In this document: piece after piece, positions 18,818-27,745 of the stretch
Numbering within the stretch: position 1 is the stretch's first letter
How the letters are laid out: every line of letters starts with the position of its first letter
Source: Paraflavisolibacter caeni
GTDB lineage: Bacteria; Bacteroidota; Bacteroidia; Chitinophagales; Chitinophagaceae
Assembly: GCF_025628885.1 (NCBI RefSeq)
Contig: NZ_JAOTIF010000002.1
Span: forward strand, 248,001-312,000
Direction: 5' to 3'
Length of the DNA: 64,000 bases
Program-made: the position numbers and the translations under genes
The notes under the pieces: model-generated
The model's input: only the letters and a program-made list of their open reading frames with translations
Databases searched by the model: none
Told to the model about the DNA's origin: nothing

Positions 18818-19600
18818 TCACAGATTATTAGTCATAGAATTAGGATTCACTTCTTCCAGCAGGTAGTCTTTTCTCTTCAGTTCAAAGTTCCGACCCAGGT
18901 ACAGCCTTTTCACCTGTTCATCCACAGCCAGTTCCTCGGCAGTTCCATGGCGGAAGATCTTTCCTTCAATAAGCAGGTATGCCCTGTCGCAGATAGAAAG
19001 AGTTTCTGTTACGTTGTGGTCGGTGATTAATATACCTATGTTTTTAAACTTTAATTTGGCAACAATTGTTTGGATATCCTCTACCGCGATGGGGTCAATA
19101 CCTGCAAAGGGCTCATCCAGCAATATAAATTTAGGGTCAACAGCAAGTGCGCGGGCAATCTCAGTACGTCTTCTTTCTCCTCCGCTCAGCACATCGCCCG
19201 GACTTTTGCGCACATGGTGCAGGCGAAACTCGTCCAGCAAGCTTTCTAGTTTTTCCTTTTGTTCCTTTTTGGTGAGCTTAGTCATTTCCAGCACTGCTGA
19301 AATATTGTCCTCAACACTAAGTTTCCTGAAAATAGAAGCTTCCTGCGGCAGGTAACCAATGCCCATTTGCGCCCGCTTATACATTGCGAGTGGCGTAATA
19401 TTCTGGTCGTCCAGGAAAACATCGCCCTCATCCGGTTTGATCAGCCCAACCACCATATAAAAGGTAGTGGTCTTTCCCGCTCCGTTCGGTCCCAGCAGAC
19501 CCACGATTTCGCCCTGCTTTACATCTACAGATACATGGTTCACAACGGTGCGGTTGCCATAGCGCTTCACCAGGTTGGATGTATGAATGGTCGTACTCAA
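18818..19600 (-). CDS. lptB: LPS export ABC transporter ATP-binding protein
   Basis: This 260-aa ATPase has Walker [11 protein letters not shown] near 37-46, the signature LSGGERRR, Walker [14 protein letters not shown] and the H-loop ITDHN. The sequence [21 protein letters not shown] is the LptB hallmark. It powers extraction of LPS from the inner membrane with LptF/LptG, which are not in this window. The first codon used is the ATG behind a TAnnTTTG box. It is about 15 residues longer at the C-terminus than E. coli LptB. Confidence 0.93.
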   Translation of the reverse strand: MSTTIHTSNLVKRYGNRTVVNHVSVDVKQGEIVGLLGPNGAGKTTTFYMVVGLIKPDEGDVFLDDQNITPLAMYKRAQMGIGYLPQEASIFRKLSVEDNISAVLEMTKLTKKEQKEKLESLLDEFRLHHVRKSPGDVLSGGERRRTEIARALAVDPKFILLDEPFAGIDPIAVEDIQTIVAKLKFKNIGILITDHNVTETLSICDRAYLLIEGKIFRHGTAEELAVDEQVKRLYLGRNFELKRKDYLLEEVNPNSMTNNL

Positions 19601-19615
19601 TCAAAAAAGTTTGGG

Positions 19616-19623
19616 CAAAATTA
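19616..19623 (-). promoter_or_regulatory. Promoter -7 box for lptB
   Basis: The minus strand reads TAATTTTG, 15 bases before the lptB ATG. Confidence 0.5.
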
Positions 19624-19715
19624 AGTGAAATGGTCTGTGCAGCATTTAGATGATACATATGCTTTTGTATTTAGTTAACAGAGTTTGTCTTCTTCCTCTT
19701 TATATGCTAACTCCT

Positions 19716-19723
19716 TACCTTTG
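19716..19723 (+). promoter_or_regulatory. Promoter -7 box for metF
   Basis: TACCTTTG ends 9 bases before the ATG at 19733. The position rules out the in-frame ATG-like start at 19685, which would be upstream of the transcript. Confidence 0.6.
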
Positions 19724-19732
19724 CCCCCGTTT

Positions 19733-20692
19733 ATGAAAGTAATTGACCACATTAACCAGGCGGCCGGTAATAGCACGCTGATTTCATTTGAAATTCTTCC
19801 GCCCCTGAAAGGAAAAAGCATTAATGCACTCTGGGAACATTTAGATCCGTTGGTGGAGTTTAAGCCGGTGTATATTAATGTTACCTACCACCGCAGTGAA
19901 AGCATGTTCAAGAAAAAGCAGGATGGAAGCTTTGAAAAAGTTGAAGTGCGTAAGCGTCCGGGTACAGTTGGCATTTGTGCGGCCATTCAAAACCGCTATA
20001 AAGTTGATGCTGTGGCTCACCTCATTTGTGGAGGCTTTAGCAAGCAGGAGACTGAAGATGCCTTAATTGACCTGAACTTCCTGGGTGTTGATAATGTGCT
20101 GGCGCTCCGCGGCGATGCTCCTAAAAACGAAAGTTCCTTCGAGCCAGAGCCAGGTGGTCATAAATATGCTATTGAATTGTTGCAACAGATAAGTAATATG
20201 AATAATGGTATTTATCTGGAAGAAGACTTGAAGAATGCTGTGAAAACCAACTTTTGCATCGGTGTAGCCGGCTACCCGGAAAAACATTTCGAATCGCCCA
20301 ACATGCAGACAGACCTCTACCACCTGAAGCTAAAAGTTGAATCAGGAGCTGATTACGTGGTAACCCAATTATTCTATGATAATAAAAAGTATTTTGAATA
20401 CGTGGCAGCCTGCCGTAGTTATGGCATCAACATCCCGATCATACCAGGCTTAAAACCAATCACCTCTAAAAAGCAGTTGACGGTTATTCCCCGCACATTC
20501 CATGTGGATATACCGGAAGAATTATCTAGTGAAATTTTAAGGTGTAAAACTGATGCAGATGTGGAAATAGTGGGTGCAGAATGGCTGTTGCAACAGTCCA
20601 AAGAGTTAAAAGCTGCCGGTGTACCCGTATTACACTACTATACACTGGGCAAACCACACGTGATTGCGAATGTGGTGAAGGAGCTGGTTTAA
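19733..20692 (+). CDS. metF: 5,10-methylenetetrahydrofolate reductase
   Basis: This 319-aa flavoprotein TIM barrel begins MKVIDHINQA, with ISFEILPP holding the catalytic Glu. ALRGD near residue 120 and TQLFYDN near 205 are the FAD/folate-binding segments of MetF. It makes 5-methyl-THF for methionine synthesis. The start was set at 19733 because the promoter box lies between it and an earlier in-frame start. It converges on the isomerase gene across a shared terminator. Confidence 0.94.
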   Translation: MKVIDHINQAAGNSTLISFEILPPLKGKSINALWEHLDPLVEFKPVYINVTYHRSESMFKKKQDGSFEKVEVRKRPGTVGICAAIQNRYKVDAVAHLICGGFSKQETEDALIDLNFLGVDNVLALRGDAPKNESSFEPEPGGHKYAIELLQQISNMNNGIYLEEDLKNAVKTNFCIGVAGYPEKHFESPNMQTDLYHLKLKVESGADYVVTQLFYDNKKYFEYVAACRSYGINIPIIPGLKPITSKKQLTVIPRTFHVDIPEELSSEILRCKTDADVEIVGAEWLLQQSKELKAAGVPVLHYYTLGKPHVIANVVKELV

Positions 20693-20728
20693 CACCCCCA
20701 ACCCCTAAAGGGGAGGCCTGGGCTGCGG
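20693..20728 (+). repeat. Palindromic intergenic repeat, copy A
   Basis: One base after the metF stop begins CACCCCCAACCCCTAAAG, with the CCCCT..AGGGG core at 20702-20713 and a GC-rich tail. It is nearly the reverse complement of copy B at 20835-20870, and resembles copy C inside rlmD. Confidence 0.7.
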
Positions 20729-20765
20729 AGCCTTAATTGTATATTCTTAGCTGTATATTATTTAA

Positions 20766-20807
20766 TTAAGAAAGCCCTCAACTTTTCAAAGTTGAGGGCT
20801 TTCTTAA
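20766..20807. terminator. Bidirectional terminator between metF and the PPIase gene
   Basis: A perfect inverted repeat has arms of about 20 bases, GAAAGCCCTCAACTTT pairing with AAAGTTGAGGGCTTTC, with A-runs and T-runs on both sides. It should stop both convergent genes. Confidence 0.88.
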
Positions 20808-20834
20808 TAGATATTTTAAAGCTAAGGCTTTGCC

Positions 20835-20870
20835 GCGCTGCCCTCCCCTTTAGGGGCCGGGGGTGAGCTG
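20835..20870 (-). repeat. Palindromic intergenic repeat, copy B
   Basis: The minus strand reads CTCACCCCCGGCCCCTAAAG. The TAA inside the core (20850-20852) is the stop codon of the peptidyl-prolyl isomerase gene, and the repeat also encodes its last residues (LTPGP). Confidence 0.7.
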
Positions 20871-22766
20871 GGCTTGCGCGTACTTCTTCACCGGATACTT
20901 CTTCTTCAATTCCTCTACCCACTTCTTTTCCAATTCAATTCCATAATCATTGATCACGGAGCCGCGGGCTTCCGCAAAAGTGCGTTGAACCGGTTGCATA
21001 TTAACCTGTATAATATAAGCAAAGGCCGTTGTATTATCTGATTTGTTGATCTGCGGTTGTGTAAAGGTTTTATTCGTTGATGCATTGGTAATCCCGGGAA
21101 TGCTGCTCCACTCAAACCTTGCGGAATCTGCTGTCACCTTTTCGTTGTACTGTTCTACGATCTCACGCCATTTGCCAGGAGATTTTTTCAATTGAGCCAG
21201 CACCTGCTGTGCGGTGGTTGCATCGCCAGCATAGAAAACGATGGCGTCTGCACTTTTTTTCCAGATATATTGGTCTTTATGTTGCAGGTAATAGTTCTGA
21301 AGAGCGACCGTATCATTTTGAGCTGGACCCCATACTTCTTTTTGCATGATCTCGAAAAACAAATTGCCTTCCCTGAATTCTGTCAATTGACTGCGGAATT
21401 CAGGATTGAAAGTTTCCAGGTTGTCCTTGTAATACTCCAGGGCAGTGTATTGCATGAATTCATCCCATAACTGTTCAAATGGTTTGCTGGTACCATCAAT
21501 TTTAAAGCGATTGTTGCGGGCGTAAGTAATCCAATCGTCAACAGTGGTGGTTTTGTTGCCTAGCTGGAACAATGGTGTAGTGGCTTTAATTTGGAATTGA
21601 GTGCCACTTGTTTGACTATCCAGCGCCTGGCTGGTGTAAGCCTTCAATTCATTTTGTTGATAAGGGGAAATTTTATAGCCTGCTTTTTGTAAAACGGTCT
21701 TGACCAGGTCTGCCTGCGTTGTGTTGATCCGTTCATCCTGCTGTACTTTTTCTCTCAGCTGTTGCATCGCTTCTACATTGTTACGGTCTTTATTTACAGG
21801 CAGCCTATCCATGCGCTTTATAATATGGTATCCATGCGCAGTTGCAAATGGTTTACTAATAGCGCTGTCTTTTGACAGGGCAAAAGCTGTGGCTTCAAAA
21901 ACAGGGTCATACTGTCCTACACCAAATTCAGGAAATCTGCCTTCGGTCTGGGCCGAAATAGGGTCGGCGCTGAATTGGGCTGCCAACTTGCCAAAATCAT
22001 CACCTTTAAGCAGCCGGTTGTATAGTGAATCTGCTAGCTTTTTGGTTTCTTGTTTCGAAGCAGCATCTGCTCCGGGCGGAAAAGCCAGGAGGACTTGTGC
22101 AGCTCTCATTCTTCCTAGTGCTTTCCTTTCTCCGGCATTCTTAAAAATGTGGTAGCCTGCTTTTGACCTGTAAATTGGAGAAATCTTGCCTGGAGGTGTA
22201 GCATAGGCCAGGTTTTCCAATTCGTAGGGCAGGCTGAAAACAGTAATAAATCCCAGGTCTCCGCTATTTGATGCAGCTGAAGGATCTCCGGAATATTGTT
22301 TCGCAATAGTGGCAAATGGGACACCTTTTTGTAACTGTTGATAAGCCTGCATTGCCTTTTGATAGGTTGATGCTGTATCTCCGCCAGTTACAGGAATAAA
22401 AATGTGCATGAGGTGAATATCTTTCTGGGAACGGTCAAATGCTTCATTCACCAGTTTGTTCATGCTTTTCGGATCATTCAGATAGTTGGGCAGAATTTGT
22501 GCCCGCAGGTTTTGCATTTCTGAGACAATATTCGGCAGCGTGTCATAGCCCCTTGCTTTGGCTTCCTTGATTTTTAATCGTGCAGTAATATAAAGGTCAA
22601 GGTATTCCTGCATAGCCTTAGGGTTTTTGCCGGCAGAATTGTTTTTTTCGTATGCCTGTAGAAAGTCTTGTACGGAAACAGAATCGTTGCCATAAGTAAA
22701 CAAGGTTTGCGAAGAAGCTTGCAAACCCAGGGCAATAGCAACAGCTAGTATTGATTGACGGATCAC
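20850..22766 (-). CDS. Periplasmic peptidyl-prolyl isomerase, two PpiC/parvulin domains
   Basis: This 638-aa SurA/PpiD-like protein has a signal peptide (MIRQSILAVAIALGLQASSQ), an N-terminal SurA-like helical part, a first parvulin domain near residues 118-215 (HLMHIFIPV, GDLGFI, GYHIFK) and a second near 220-320 (RMRAAQVLLAF, GYHIIKR). It likely folds outer-membrane or exported proteins. The start is GTG. The last residues and the stop come from repeat copy B, so the native C-terminus has probably been replaced. Confidence 0.85.
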   Translation of the reverse strand: MIRQSILAVAIALGLQASSQTLFTYGNDSVSVQDFLQAYEKNNSAGKNPKAMQEYLDLYITARLKIKEAKARGYDTLPNIVSEMQNLRAQILPNYLNDPKSMNKLVNEAFDRSQKDIHLMHIFIPVTGGDTASTYQKAMQAYQQLQKGVPFATIAKQYSGDPSAASNSGDLGFITVFSLPYELENLAYATPPGKISPIYRSKAGYHIFKNAGERKALGRMRAAQVLLAFPPGADAASKQETKKLADSLYNRLLKGDDFGKLAAQFSADPISAQTEGRFPEFGVGQYDPVFEATAFALSKDSAISKPFATAHGYHIIKRMDRLPVNKDRNNVEAMQQLREKVQQDERINTTQADLVKTVLQKAGYKISPYQQNELKAYTSQALDSQTSGTQFQIKATTPLFQLGNKTTTVDDWITYARNNRFKIDGTSKPFEQLWDEFMQYTALEYYKDNLETFNPEFRSQLTEFREGNLFFEIMQKEVWGPAQNDTVALQNYYLQHKDQYIWKKSADAIVFYAGDATTAQQVLAQLKKSPGKWREIVEQYNEKVTADSARFEWSSIPGITNASTNKTFTQPQINKSDNTTAFAYIIQVNMQPVQRTFAEARGSVINDYGIELEKKWVEELKKKYPVKKYAQAQLTPGP

Positions 22767-22904
22767 GGGTGAACGGTTTTAAAGCGTATAAATTAAATGT
22801 GATAGTTAGTTAATATGAATGTATGCAAAAATGAAATATCTCTCATCCTTTTCCTTCTATTCGTCATTCAAACTTGTCAGCCTCTTGCGGATTCGAATAA
22901 TTCA

Positions 22905-24332
22905 TCATTTCATCGCGTTCTGCTTCCAATGTTCCAGGATCTCATCTACCTGCGTATCTGAAAGCTTTTTCGCAATAATATTTTTATTTTTATCCAATAG
23001 GTACAAGGTTGGGAAACTTTGTACGTCAAATAATTGAGAGTAGCCTGGAATGCCCGCTTCTATCCGCTTCTTTTCTGCTTCTTTGGAATAATAAACATGT
23101 ACCCAATTTCCCAGTTTATGTTCGCTGATAAACTTCAGCCAGTCTTCTTTTTTACCATCAGTTTCTTTCGCCATGCCAAACATTTTGATGCCCTGTGCTT
23201 TCCATTTCAAATTGTAAAGGCTGTCAAGTTTTGGCAGGGTTTCTTTACAATGACTGCATGTCGGATCCCAGATAGTCAATAAAATATAGGGAGCCTCTAC
23301 ATCGTAAAGTGATATGGTTTTTCCTTCAGGGTTGGGTAGTTCAATGTTTGCAGCAGGTTTGCCAGTCAGGTTGGCCATCAGGCTGTAAGCACGGTCAGTA
23401 ATGAGTTTTTTACCTTTTTCATTCAACCATGAATAATTCTTTTGTGAATAGTATTTTTCAAATAAGTGGACAAACACCGCATCTTCCCACATGTACTTTT
23501 GGTTCAGGAACCGGTTTGTGAATTTCAGCAGCAGGAACTTTTGCATCTCTTCATTAATGCTGGCAAATGACATCATATAGTCTATTTCCTTAATCACAGA
23601 ATCTGCGACAGGGTAAACCAATTGTTCAAAATACTTATCAATCCTGCTTTCAAAAAAAGGCGTACGGGCAAGACGCTCATCATAGAAGTTTACACCATCC
23701 CAATAATGATTCTTGAAGTAGTGATAAGCAAAAAGAGAGTCCCCGGTAGGTTGGTTTTTGGGCACCTCTGGTTCCTTCATAGCCTTTAGCAACACGGCCA
23801 GGATACCATCAGGCTCTTTGGCAATAATATCGTTTCGGTATTTTTTTAGCGTTTCATTCATGCTGGCGATCAGAGAGTTGATCTTTAGTGAATCAGCTTC
23901 AGAAGCACCACTTCTCTGCTTTTGCAAAGCATCCATTTGGCTTCCATATTTCATCATATAGTCCTGGTAAGCCATAAATGCTGTATTCTCCGGCGAATTT
24001 AGAAAGCTGCGCTTGTTAATGTTGACGGTATCGGCAACAACAGAAAATTTCTGATTCTTGTCTACCAGGAGTTCAAAATTATGTGTTCGGTCTGGATACC
24101 CGATCAGGTAAATACCCCCGCCTAACTTCTTAGGACCTTTAAAAGTTGCTTCGCTTTTTTCATTTAATAAAACAGAGTCAACTATGGGTAATTGCTTGCC
24201 ATAATAGTGTCCAAGGTAAATGTATTGGTTTTTGAAGGGCTTCAAAGTGACTTTGATTTCATGGCCATTAGGGGCCTGGGCAAAAACACAACTAGCCAAA
24301 AAGCAGGAGAGTAGGGTAGCGTACAGCTTCAT
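22905..24332 (-). CDS. TlpA-like thiol-disulfide protein with DUF4369 N-terminus
   Basis: This 475-aa exported protein has a signal peptide (MKLYATLLSCFLASCVFA), an N-terminal DUF4369-type beta domain (VTLKPFKNQYIYLGHYYG), a helical middle (DUF5106-like) and a C-terminal thioredoxin fold. The active site is CSHC at 359-362 with cis-proline in SFPT. Such proteins reduce disulfides in the periplasm or at the outer membrane; the substrate is unknown. It has its own TAnnTTTG box and is divergent from rlmD. Confidence 0.85.
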   Translation of the reverse strand: MKLYATLLSCFLASCVFAQAPNGHEIKVTLKPFKNQYIYLGHYYGKQLPIVDSVLLNEKSEATFKGPKKLGGGIYLIGYPDRTHNFELLVDKNQKFSVVADTVNINKRSFLNSPENTAFMAYQDYMMKYGSQMDALQKQRSGASEADSLKINSLIASMNETLKKYRNDIIAKEPDGILAVLLKAMKEPEVPKNQPTGDSLFAYHYFKNHYWDGVNFYDERLARTPFFESRIDKYFEQLVYPVADSVIKEIDYMMSFASINEEMQKFLLLKFTNRFLNQKYMWEDAVFVHLFEKYYSQKNYSWLNEKGKKLITDRAYSLMANLTGKPAANIELPNPEGKTISLYDVEAPYILLTIWDPTCSHCKETLPKLDSLYNLKWKAQGIKMFGMAKETDGKKEDWLKFISEHKLGNWVHVYYSKEAEKKRIEAGIPGYSQLFDVQSFPTLYLLDKNKNIIAKKLSDTQVDEILEHWKQNAMK

Positions 24333-24346
24333 AGATGTATGTGGTT

Positions 24347-24354
24347 CAAAAGTA
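24347..24354 (-). promoter_or_regulatory. Promoter -7 box for the TlpA-like gene
   Basis: The minus strand reads TACTTTTG, 14 bases before the ATG at 24332. Confidence 0.55.
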
Positions 24355-24436
24355 AATATAAAAGAAATGTGTTGTTCCTCTGGTTAAAGAGTTGTAAACA
24401 CTTTTAGGTTAAAGATGCCTCCATTGGTAAAGGACG

Positions 24437-24444
24437 TACTTTTG
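24437..24444 (+). promoter_or_regulatory. Promoter -7 box for rlmD
   Basis: TACTTTTG ends 5 bases before the GTG at 24450. If the GTG is the true start the mRNA would be leaderless or nearly so. Confidence 0.5.
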
Positions 24445-24449
24445 ACGCC

Positions 24450-25898
24450 GTGAGAAAAAAGAAGAACATAGTATTAGAAAACTTATTGGTAGAGGACTAT
24501 GCCGCAGAAGGCAAGTCCCTGGCCCGGAAAGACGGGAAAGTTATATTTATTGAAGGTGCCGTTCCTGGCGATGTCATCAATGTGCGCCTGGGCAAAAGCA
24601 AAAAAGACTGGGCCGAAGGGTACCCCCTGCAGTTCCTTTCGTATTCTAAAGAGCGGGTAACACCTTTTTGCCAGCACTTTGGTGTATGTGGAGGCTGCCA
24701 GTGGCAAATGCTCCCTTACGATAAGCAGTTGCAATACAAGCACAAACAAGTTTATGACAACCTTACCCGGATCGGTAAAATCGCCCTGCCAGAGTTTTAT
24801 CCAATCGCCGGCGCAGCAGAAACCAAATACTACCGCAACAAACTGGAATATACCTTCAGTACGAAGGAGTACACAGAAGACAAGCCTCACCCCCGGCCCC
24901 TACAGGGGCTTTCGGATCAGGAAGGCTTGCGCGCTGATGCTTCCGCCTCAGGCGGACTGGGGGTTTTGGGCTTCCACGCCAAAGGTTTCTTCGACAAAGT
25001 TGTAGCCATTGAAAAGTGCTGGCTCCAGGCTGAGCCAACCAATGACCTCCGCAACGCCATTCGTGATTTTGCCCGTGAGAACAATCTTAGCTTTTACAAC
25101 ATCCGTGAGCATCAGGGGTTACTCCGCACCATGCAGGTGCGCCTGTGCACTACCGGCGAAATAATGGTAAACATTGTGTTTGGTGAGGAAAAGAAAATAA
25201 AGCAGGTGCTCCAATTTGTAGAAAAAGAATTCCCTCAGATCACTACCCTGCTTTATACGATCAACTTAAAGAAAAATGATTCCCTGCACGACCTGGAACC
25301 TGTTGTATATAAAGGGAAGGGGTATGTCATTGAAAAACTGGAAGACTTTCAGTTTAAAATTGGTCCTAAATCGTTTTTCCAGACAAATACCAAACAAGGT
25401 GAAAAGTTATATCAGATAACAAGAGAATTCGCAGAACTTGATGGCACTCAAACTTTGTACGATTTATATTGCGGCACTGGCAGCATTGGAATATTTTGCA
25501 GCCGCAACGCCAAAAAGATCATTGGGGTCGAAGTAATCGATGCCGCAGTTCAGGATGCAAGGGAAAATGCAGCGCTGAATGGTATTGACCAGGCCGCTTT
25601 CTTTACCGGCGATGTTATTGATGTGTGTAATGATGACTTTTTTGCGCATCACGGTCGGCCTGATGTAATTATCACCGATCCGCCCCGTGCCGGTATGCAC
25701 GAAAAACTGGTAAAGAAGATTTTGGAAATGGAAGCGCCTACCGTAGTCTATGTGAGTTGCAACCCGGCCACACAGGCAAGAGACCTGGCTTTGCTGGATG
25801 AAAAATATGAAGTAACAAAAGTTCAGCCTGTGGATATGTTTCCGCACACCCACCACATTGAAAACGTGGCGCAATTAAAATTAAGAAGGAAGATTTAA
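24450..25898 (+). CDS. rlmD: 23S rRNA m5U methyltransferase, RlmD/RumA type
   Basis: This 482-aa TrmA-family enzyme has an N-terminal TRAM domain (residues 5-65), an iron-sulfur cluster motif CQHFGVCGGCQWQ with a fourth Cys in IEKCWLQ, SAM motif LYCGTGSIGIFC near 340, and the catalytic Cys in YVSCNPATQARD. It methylates a uridine in rRNA (U1939 in E. coli); RlmC-type specificity is possible. The start is GTG. Residues about 146-173 (from KPHPRPLQG to GLGVLGF) are encoded by a palindromic repeat inserted in frame between conserved segments. Confidence 0.9.
   Translation: MRKKKNIVLENLLVEDYAAEGKSLARKDGKVIFIEGAVPGDVINVRLGKSKKDWAEGYPLQFLSYSKERVTPFCQHFGVCGGCQWQMLPYDKQLQYKHKQVYDNLTRIGKIALPEFYPIAGAAETKYYRNKLEYTFSTKEYTEDKPHPRPLQGLSDQEGLRADASASGGLGVLGFHAKGFFDKVVAIEKCWLQAEPTNDLRNAIRDFARENNLSFYNIREHQGLLRTMQVRLCTTGEIMVNIVFGEEKKIKQVLQFVEKEFPQITTLLYTINLKKNDSLHDLEPVVYKGKGYVIEKLEDFQFKIGPKSFFQTNTKQGEKLYQITREFAELDGTQTLYDLYCGTGSIGIFCSRNAKKIIGVEVIDAAVQDARENAALNGIDQAAFFTGDVIDVCNDDFFAHHGRPDVIITDPPRAGMHEKLVKKILEMEAPTVVYVSCNPATQARDLALLDEKYEVTKVQPVDMFPHTHHIENVAQLKLRRKI
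24882..24973 (+). repeat. Palindromic repeat element inserted in frame in rlmD, copy C
   Basis: About 92 bases bounded by AAGCCTCACCCCC and GGGGGTTTTGGGCTT, which pair as imperfect terminal inverted repeats. Inside are the CCCCT..AGGGG core (24897-24908) and a second perfect hairpin TCCGCCT/AGGCGGA (24942-24956). It resembles copies A and B near 20700-20870. The reading frame passes through without a stop. Confidence 0.7.
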
Positions 25899-25901
25899 CA
25901 T

Positions 25902-26582
25902 ATGAACGATTTTAAATACAGACCGGATAGCTTTCCGCCAATCGTAAAAAACCTGATTATTATTAATGTTTTGGTGTATATAGCTCAATTGACTATCAAT
26001 GGGCTTACGGAAAAAATTATGTTGTACCCGGTAATGTTTCCGCAGTTTGAACCTTACCAGATAGCCACTCATATGTTTGCGCATGCACCTAATTCTTTCT
26101 TCCATATCTTGTTCAACATGTTTGGTTTGTGGATGTTTGGAAGGATTTTGGAGAATGTTTGGGGTGGCAAGCGTTTTTTATTATTTTACTTACTGTGTGG
26201 TGTTGGCGCAGCTGCCTGTCATATCCTGGTGCAGTACTTCAGTTTCGAGCAATGGCAACAGGCAATGGCAGCAGGCGATGAATTAAGAGCCGCCCGGTTT
26301 GAGCAATCTTTAGGACCTGTATTGGGAGCATCAGGAGCAGTGATGGGAATTTTGGCCGCGTTTGCCTACCTGTTTCCAAACACGGAACTTTATATTATGT
26401 TCATACCCGTTCCGGTAAAAGCCAAATGGGCTGTACTGGGACTTGTGGGAATTGATTTGTTTTTTGGCCTGGCTAGCTTCGGTAACGACAATATTGCTCG
26501 CTTCGCACATTTGGGTGGAGCTTTGACGGGATTTTTAATTGTTTTATTTTGGAACCGTAAAAACCGCCGGAGATTTTATTAA
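25902..26582 (+). CDS. Rhomboid family intramembrane serine protease (first of two)
   Basis: This 226-aa protein has six predicted membrane helices. The catalytic Ser lies in LGASGAVMG near residue 147 and the catalytic His in RFAHLGGALTG near 205; HMFAHAPNSFFHILFNM supplies the conserved HxxxN-type segment. It cleaves membrane proteins within or near the bilayer; substrates are unknown. It follows rlmD after 3 bases and precedes a second rhomboid, so the three genes are likely one transcript. Confidence 0.9.
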   Translation: MNDFKYRPDSFPPIVKNLIIINVLVYIAQLTINGLTEKIMLYPVMFPQFEPYQIATHMFAHAPNSFFHILFNMFGLWMFGRILENVWGGKRFLLFYLLCGVGAAACHILVQYFSFEQWQQAMAAGDELRAARFEQSLGPVLGASGAVMGILAAFAYLFPNTELYIMFIPVPVKAKWAVLGLVGIDLFFGLASFGNDNIARFAHLGGALTGFLIVLFWNRKNRRRFY

Positions 26583-26620
26583 CATCTTATCAATGGAAGA
26601 TTGTAAATTTATTGTGTAAC

Positions 26621-27550
26621 ATGAGGTACTATCGAGAACAAAACAGAAGTAGGCTAACCGTGGGTCAGGACGGTAACTCATTGGTTATGCTGATAGCCAT
26701 TCACCTTGTGGTGTTTGTGCTGCTGGCTTTTATTAAGGTCATTTACTATTTCAGCTACGGAAGGGATGGACTGGGGGTATACCACAACCAGGTACTGGAT
26801 TTGATTACACTTCCTGCAAGTCTGTCAGTTTTGGTCAGGCAACCGTGGACGTTAATTACCCACTTCTTTGTTCATGACAACGTATGGCACATCATTGCTA
26901 ATATGCTTTGGTTGTGGGCTTTTGGATATATTCTGCAAGACCTGGCTGGCAGCCGCAAGCTCGTTCCTGTTTTCGTTTATGGCGCATTGGCAGGTGCATT
27001 GGCCTATATTCTTGCATTCAACATTATACCGCCACTTCATGATGCCATGGGCAATTCAAGGGCCTTGGGAGCTTCTGCCGGAGTGATGGCCATTGCAATT
27101 GCTACTACAACACTTTCTCCTGGTTACCGCATATTCCCAATGATTAATGGGGGCATACCGCTATGGGTAATTACAATGATCTTTGTGATTATTGATCTGG
27201 CTACCATTCCATACAACAACCCGGGTGGGCATGTAGCTCATTTAGCCGGCGCGGGCATGGGTTTTCTGTTCGTTGTCCTGATGCGTAAGGGGTATGACGG
27301 TAGCAATTGGATGAATGCTTTCTTCGACTGGGTGAATAATCTCTTCAATCCCGATATACCTAAAAAAGGCCGCGATGTGAAGACCACCCTCTTTTATAAG
27401 AGTAATGTACCTCCATACAAAAAGAAAGTAAGCATAACTCAGCAAAAAATAGACGATATCCTGGATAAGATCAATCAAAAAGGATATCACTCTCTTTCTG
27501 AAGACGAAAAGGAGGTGCTCCGCCGCGCCGCAAGCAAAGACGAGATCTAA
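26621..27550 (+). CDS. Rhomboid family intramembrane serine protease (second of two)
   Basis: The start at ATG 26621 gives 309 aa. The catalytic Ser is in LGASAGVMAI and the His in GHVAHLAGAGMG; HFFVHDNVWHIIANMLWLW carries the conserved His/Asn segment. Unlike the first rhomboid it has a soluble C-terminal tail of about 75 residues, ending in a helical stretch (QQKIDDILDKINQKGYHSL) often seen in Bacteroidota rhomboids. A terminator follows at 27575-27630. Confidence 0.9.
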   Translation: MRYYREQNRSRLTVGQDGNSLVMLIAIHLVVFVLLAFIKVIYYFSYGRDGLGVYHNQVLDLITLPASLSVLVRQPWTLITHFFVHDNVWHIIANMLWLWAFGYILQDLAGSRKLVPVFVYGALAGALAYILAFNIIPPLHDAMGNSRALGASAGVMAIAIATTTLSPGYRIFPMINGGIPLWVITMIFVIIDLATIPYNNPGGHVAHLAGAGMGFLFVVLMRKGYDGSNWMNAFFDWVNNLFNPDIPKKGRDVKTTLFYKSNVPPYKKKVSITQQKIDDILDKINQKGYHSLSEDEKEVLRRAASKDEI

Positions 27551-27574
27551 AATAAATCGTTAAGTTGATTGCTC

Positions 27575-27630
27575 AAGGTTCAGAGTTCATTATCAGCCAG
27601 GTTGCTTGATCATGAACTCTGAACTTTTTT
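27575..27630 (+). terminator. Intrinsic terminator after the rhomboid operon
   Basis: GTTCAGAGTTCAT (27578-27590) pairs with ATGAACTCTGAAC (27612-27624), followed by TTTTTT. Confidence 0.8.
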
Positions 27631-27745
27631 ATGATAAGTAGTTCCGCTGCACTCTGGTCTATAAACTCCCGGCATTGGACTATGAACTTTAAACGCTCAA
27701 CTCTTCAGGTTTGGAACTTTGAGCTCATCATGATAAATTGCACTA

